A stretch of DNA of 6,494 nucleotides. Source: Actinomycetota bacterium (GTDB lineage Bacteria; Actinomycetota; Acidimicrobiia; Acidimicrobiales; Microtrichaceae). How positions within the stretch are numbered: position 1 is the first letter of the stretch; each line of letters begins with the position of its first letter. The notes beneath the pieces were generated by a model, which saw only the letters and a program-made list of their open reading frames with translations, was not told the DNA's origin and ran no database searches. The stretch covers positions 1-6,494 of the forward strand of contig WLLG01000124.1 of the NCBI GenBank assembly GCA_009700815.1, written 5' to 3'. Below, one piece after another: positions 1 to 3,656 of the stretch. The position numbers and the translations under genes are program-made.

Positions 1-2
1 GA

Positions 3-68
3 CCGGGCGACATCGTCGCTTACCGCTGTTCAGACTGTCTCGACCGATGGGATATCGAACTCGAGTAG
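3..68 (+). CDS. C-terminal fragment of an unidentified protein (5' end off the window)
   Basis: Reading from base 3, the frame gives 21 residues ending YRCSDCLDRWDIELE and a TAG stop at 66-68. The codons are mostly G/C-ended and the composition (Asp, Ile, Tyr, Trp, one CxxC pair) looks like real protein; the other two forward frames run into the repeat region and read as Arg/Gly-rich noise. The CxxC could be half of a zinc site, but one pair is too little to claim a family. The gene would lie upstream of ileS in the same direction, about 228 bp away, so co-transcription is possible but not evident. I do not recognise the protein. The fragment is short enough that it could be a chance open stretch. 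Confidence 0.4.
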   Translation, partial: PGDIVAYRCSDCLDRWDIELE

Positions 69-80
69 TCGGACGGGCTC

Positions 81-174
81 TGGGTAGGCCTGTGTTGGGG
101 TGGCTCGGGCTGGCTCGGGGTGGGTGGGCCTGTGGCGGACTCGATCTGACTGTGGCGTACTCGATCTGACTGTG
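81..174. repeat. G-rich tandem repeats of 10/20-bp period in the ileS leader
   Basis: The segment divides into consecutive 10-bp blocks that mostly begin with TG. TGGCTCGGGC and TGGCTCGGGG are adjacent at 101-120. A 20-bp unit (TGTGGCGGAC + TCGATCTGAC) occurs at 131-150 and again at 151-170 with one mismatch, and TGTG at 171-174 begins a third copy. TGGGTAGGCCTGTG at 81-94 recurs with one mismatch at 121-134, exactly 40 bp later. A 10-bp period does not preserve codons, and no convincing protein is encoded, so this is a non-coding repeat. The strand is strongly G-rich. Confidence 0.8.
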
Positions 175-210
175 TGGCCGCCCCAATGAGAAGGCATTGA
201 AGCTCGGCAG

Positions 211-216
211 TAGGAT
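211..216 (+). promoter_or_regulatory. candidate -10 element for ileS
   Basis: TAGGAT fits the TAnnnT form typical of actinobacterial housekeeping -10 boxes. It would start transcription near 222-224 and give a leader of about 75 nt. No good -35 is seen at 16-18 bp spacing; TTGAAG at 197-202 resembles one but is only 8 bp away. Actinobacterial promoters often have weak -35 boxes, so the site is possible but unproven. Confidence 0.25.
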
Positions 217-280
217 GAGTCACCGCTTGCACTGCTCTGCAACTCGGAGTAGTCCTGCATCCGCTTCCCTCACGTCATCC

Positions 281-284
281 GGAG
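281..284 (+). promoter_or_regulatory. ribosome-binding site of ileS
   Basis: GGAG matches the core of the Shine-Dalgarno sequence and lies 12 nt before the ATG at 297, slightly farther than ideal. It favours the ATG at 297 over the in-frame ATG at 303, for which the spacing would be 18 nt. No other purine-rich core is closer to the start. Confidence 0.45.
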
Positions 285-296
285 CCCAGAACTCAC

Positions 297-3200
297 ATGC
301 CCATGCCCCCATCTGATGCTTCACCCGATTCTGATCAGCCGTACCCGACGGTTCCCACCCGAGGCGACTTTCCTGCCATTGAGCGGCGAATCCTTGACCG
401 CTGGGCTGAACAAAACACCTTTGAGCGCTCCGTCGACCAAGTCGCCGCTGGCGGGGGTCAGGACACCGAGTTTGTCTTCTATGACGGGCCTCCCTTCGCC
501 AACGGGTTGCCGCACTATGGCCACTTGCTCACCGGCTACGTCAAGGACGTGGTTCCTCGCTATCAGACCATGCTGGGCAAACGAGTCGAGCGACGCTTCG
601 GCTGGGACTGTCATGGTTTGCCGGCAGAGATGCAGACCGAGAAAGAACTCGGTGTGTCTGGTCGAGTTGCGATAACGGAATACGGCATTGACAAGTTCAA
701 TGATCAGTGTCGGTCCTCGGTACTTCAGTTCACCCAAGAATGGGAGCGCTACGTCAGTCGCCAAGCCCGTTGGGTGGACTTCGAAAACGATTACAAAACC
801 ATGGACGCCACTTATATGGAGTCGGTGATTTGGGCGTTCTCTCAGCTCTATGAAAAGGGCTTGGTGTATGAGGCCTACCGCGTCATGCCATATTCCTGGG
901 CTGCGGAAACGCCACTGTCCAATTTTGAGATTCGTCTCGATGACGCAACGCGCCCGAGACAAGATCCTGCGTTGACTGTTGCGTTCTCGCTTGAGGCAAT
1001 CAGTGGCGAGGCGGCCGACTTGCCCACTGCGCTTCAGGGCAGCGACGGCGCCGAGATCTGGGCTTGGACTACCACCCCTTGGACCTTGCCCTCAAACCTG
1101 GCTCTTGCGGTGGGTCCAGAAGTTACCTACTCCGTCGTGGAGGTTGCCGCTGGTAGCCGCGCCGGCCGACGAGTGCTGATCGGCGCAAACGCTGTGTCGA
1201 AATATGAGCATGAACTTGGCGAAGGTCACCGGGTGATTGCTCAGCTGACAGGCTCAGAACTCGGGGGGCTGCGATACCGACCGATGTTCGAGTATTTCGC
1301 TAGTCACCCTGACAGCTTTCGTGTGCTGATAGACGAGTACGTCACCGACGATGACGGCACGGGCGTCGTGCACATGGCACCCGGCTTTGGTGAAGATGAT
1401 CAGCGTGTGTGCGAGGCCAATGGCATTGTCCTGGTCTGCCCCGTAGATGACTCGGGCCGCTTCACTGCAGAGGTCACCGACTACCAATCACAGAATGTCT
1501 TTGACGCCAACCCGCTGATCATTTCGGACCTCAAGGCTGCTGGAATCGTGATTCGTCACGATACCTACGACCACAACTATCCCCATTGCTGGCGCACAGA
1601 CACACCAATCATTTACAAGGCCGTCTCATCTTGGTACGTGGAAGTCACTGCTATCCGAGACCGCCTCGTTGAACTCAATCAAGAGATCAACTGGATTCCG
1701 TCCCATGTGCGAGATGGGCAGTTCGGCAAATGGCTCGAAGGTGCCCGAGATTGGTCCATCTCCAGAAACCGTTTCTGGGGCTCTCCAATTCCCGTCTGGC
1801 GAAGCGACAACCCCGAGTACCCCCGCATTGACGTGTACGGGTCACTAGACGAGATCGAACGAGACTTCGGCGTACGGCCAGAGAATCTGCACCGGCCCTT
1901 TATCGACGAGCTGACTCGGCCGAACCCGGATGACCCAAGCGGCGAGTCCACCATGCGGCGCGTATCAGAAGTTTTCGATTGCTGGTTTGAGTCAGGATCC
2001 ATGCCCTTTGCTCAAGTGCACTATCCCTTCGAGAATCAACAGTGGTTCGATGAGCACTCCCCTGCTGATTTCATTGTCGAATACATTGCACAGTCCCGCG
2101 GCTGGTTCTACACCTTGCATGTGCTCTCGGGAGCACTCTTCGATCGACCAGCATTTTCAAATGTGATTTGCCACGGGGTGGTTCTCGACAACGAGGGACG
2201 CAAGCTCTCAAAGAAGCTTCGCAATTACCCCGACCCAGTAGAGGTATTTGAGTCTCACGGCTCCGATGCTCTTCGGTGGTACTTGATGTCTTCTCCCATC
2301 CTGCGCGGCGGAGACCTGCGCATTGCAACTGATGCTTCAGACATCACCGAAGTAGTTCGCTTAGTCATCAACCCCATCTGGAACGCCTACTCATTCTTTA
2401 CGCTCTACGCGAATGCCGACGGCTACACCGCACAACGGCGCACGGATGCGACAGGCTTGCTGGACCGCTACATCTTGGCAAAGACTGCCGCTCTGATTGA
2501 CTCCGTCACGGCCAGAATGGACGCCTACGACATTGCCGGTGCCTGCGCCGAGGTTCAGTTGTTCTTGGATGCCCTCAATAATTGGTACATCCGCCGATCC
2601 CGAGAGCGTTTCTGGGCACCCGGGAGTGGCACCGACTCGGTTACAAAACAACATAAAGAGGACGCGTACGACACGCTCTTCACGGTGTTGTGCACTCTGG
2701 TCAAGGTGGTCGCACCGTTGCTGCCGCTCGTTGCCGAAGAGATCTACTTAGGCCTATGCGGAGAAGGCCCCCTTGGGGATGCAAGTGTGCATCTAGAACC
2801 GTGGCCGACCTCGGACGACCTGCGACACGACCCTGACCTAGTCATGCACATGGATCAGGTGCGAGAGGTGTGCTCGGTTGCACTCGGGCTTCGAGAGGAA
2901 CGACGACTCCGTGCTCGCCTGCCCCTGAGCAAGCTCACTGTGGCAAGTCGCACAACCTCTGGTCTTGCAGAACTGACGGCGTTGATTCGCGACGAAGTGA
3001 ACGTCAAAGAGGTAGTACTCACCGACGATCTGACCTCGGTAGGGCAGTTCATTCTTCGGCCTCGCGCTGCAGTACTTGGACCGCGTCTCGGCAAGGCTGT
3101 TCAGCAGGTCATTCAGGCAGCAAAGGCCGGCGACTGGACCCAGAACCCTGATGGGACAGTCACTGTGGCGGAGCAGGTGCTCAACACCGAGGAGTTCGAG

Positions 3201-3575
3201 TTAGCTCTTGAGCCACGCGAAGGCGTCGCCGCTGCACCACTGCGTGGCAGCGATGCCGTGGTCGAACTCGACGTTCACGTCACTGCCGAACTAGCAGCTG
3301 AAGGAATGGCCCGCGACTTAGTTCGCATGGTTCAACAAGCGCGAAAGGATGAGGGCCTGCAGGTAACTGATCGAATCGAACTCACCCTGCTGATGCCCGC
3401 TGAACTCGCTGAGGGGATCGACCCTCATATGAAGTGGATGTCCGAGCAGGTGCTCGCCACTTCTACGGTGATTACCGTTGCGGATGAAGGAGACACCACA
3501 ACTAGCGAGCTTTCGCTGCCGCACGGCGGGCAGATCGACGGCCATACGGTTGCACTTTCGGTGAGAACTGTCTGA
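297..3575 (+). CDS. ileS: isoleucine--tRNA ligase (IleS2 / eukaryote-like type)
   Basis: Cytosolic class Ia aminoacyl-tRNA synthetase that activates isoleucine with ATP, charges tRNA(Ile) and hydrolyses mischarged Val-tRNA(Ile). The 1092-residue product is complete and slightly longer than usual for actinobacteria. In order: FVFYDGPPFANG followed by the HIGH-type motif HYGH (residues 73-76); the CP1 editing domain with WTTTPWTLPSN (about 257-267) and GTGVVHMAPGFGEDD (about 354-368), whose Asp is expected to be the editing residue; DWSISRNRFWGSPIP (about 485-499); DCWFESGSMPF (about 561-571); the KMSKS-type loop KLSKK (636-640) followed by LRNYPDP; an anticodon-binding helical domain containing NNWYIRRSRERFW (about 761-773); and a C-terminal domain of DUF5915 type with AEGMARDLVRMVQQARKDEG (about 1001-1020). 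This C-terminus and the absence of the terminal zinc site of E. coli-type enzymes place it in IleS2, a group known for reduced mupirocin sensitivity. HxGH is in canonical order. The start at ATG 297 has GGAG upstream; ATG 303 is the only close alternative. No frameshift is seen. Confidence 0.98.
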   Translation: MPMPPSDASPDSDQPYPTVPTRGDFPAIERRILDRWAEQNTFERSVDQVAAGGGQDTEFVFYDGPPFANGLPHYGHLLTGYVKDVVPRYQTMLGKRVERRFGWDCHGLPAEMQTEKELGVSGRVAITEYGIDKFNDQCRSSVLQFTQEWERYVSRQARWVDFENDYKTMDATYMESVIWAFSQLYEKGLVYEAYRVMPYSWAAETPLSNFEIRLDDATRPRQDPALTVAFSLEAISGEAADLPTALQGSDGAEIWAWTTTPWTLPSNLALAVGPEVTYSVVEVAAGSRAGRRVLIGANAVSKYEHELGEGHRVIAQLTGSELGGLRYRPMFEYFASHPDSFRVLIDEYVTDDDGTGVVHMAPGFGEDDQRVCEANGIVLVCPVDDSGRFTAEVTDYQSQNVFDANPLIISDLKAAGIVIRHDTYDHNYPHCWRTDTPIIYKAVSSWYVEVTAIRDRLVELNQEINWIPSHVRDGQFGKWLEGARDWSISRNRFWGSPIPVWRSDNPEYPRIDVYGSLDEIERDFGVRPENLHRPFIDELTRPNPDDPSGESTMRRVSEVFDCWFESGSMPFAQVHYPFENQQWFDEHSPADFIVEYIAQSRGWFYTLHVLSGALFDRPAFSNVICHGVVLDNEGRKLSKKLRNYPDPVEVFESHGSDALRWYLMSSPILRGGDLRIATDASDITEVVRLVINPIWNAYSFFTLYANADGYTAQRRTDATGLLDRYILAKTAALIDSVTARMDAYDIAGACAEVQLFLDALNNWYIRRSRERFWAPGSGTDSVTKQHKEDAYDTLFTVLCTLVKVVAPLLPLVAEEIYLGLCGEGPLGDASVHLEPWPTSDDLRHDPDLVMHMDQVREVCSVALGLREERRLRARLPLSKLTVASRTTSGLAELTALIRDEVNVKEVVLTDDLTSVGQFILRPRAAVLGPRLGKAVQQVIQAAKAGDWTQNPDGTVTVAEQVLNTEEFELALEPREGVAAAPLRGSDAVVELDVHVTAELAAEGMARDLVRMVQQARKDEGLQVTDRIELTLLMPAELAEGIDPHMKWMSEQVLATSTVITVADEGDTTTSELSLPHGGQIDGHTVALSVRTV

Positions 3576-3588
3576 CGCAATAGGGCCC

Positions 3589-3640
3589 TGCGGGGCACTC
3601 TGCGGCACAGTGCGGGACTCTGCGGGACTCTGCCGCACCT
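3589..3640. repeat. 10-bp tandem repeats between ileS and the convergent permease gene
   Basis: Five consecutive units begin with TGCGG or TGCCG: TGCGGGGCACTC (12 bp), TGCGGCACAG, TGCGGGACTC, TGCGGGACTC and TGCCGCACCT. Two are identical. The array fills most of the 81-bp gap between the two stop codons and has the same 10-bp period and G-rich strand as the leader upstream of ileS. It overlaps the proposed terminator hairpin, so the repeat may have been shaped by that structure or may supply it. Confidence 0.75.
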
Positions 3641-3646
3641 AGTTTT
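3601..3646 (+). terminator. probable intrinsic terminator of ileS
   Basis: TGCGGCA (3601-3607) pairs perfectly with TGCCGCA (3631-3637). The stem can continue past one C-C mismatch with AGT (3609-3611) and ACT (3627-3629), leaving a loop of about 15 nt. A short TTTT (3643-3646) follows 5 nt after the stem. It begins 25 bp past the ileS stop. The U-run is short and the loop long, so it may be weak. Reading leftward, the same hairpin has no T-run, so it is unlikely to serve the - strand gene equally well. Confidence 0.55.
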
Positions 3647-3656
3647 GCAGTCTGTT

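Noticed and set aside
20..260. - strand open frames across the ileS leader
   Set aside because: Their products are repetitive Pro/Ser/Thr/His sequences generated by the G-rich repeats, with no domain; they also overlap the better + strand gene end at 3-68.
215..316. Short leader ORF starting at ATG 215 and overlapping the ileS start, as a possible leader peptide
   Set aside because: It has no spaced Shine-Dalgarno, begins inside the candidate -10 region, has Ser/Ala/His-rich composition typical of chance frames and no run of Ile codons that would suggest attenuation.
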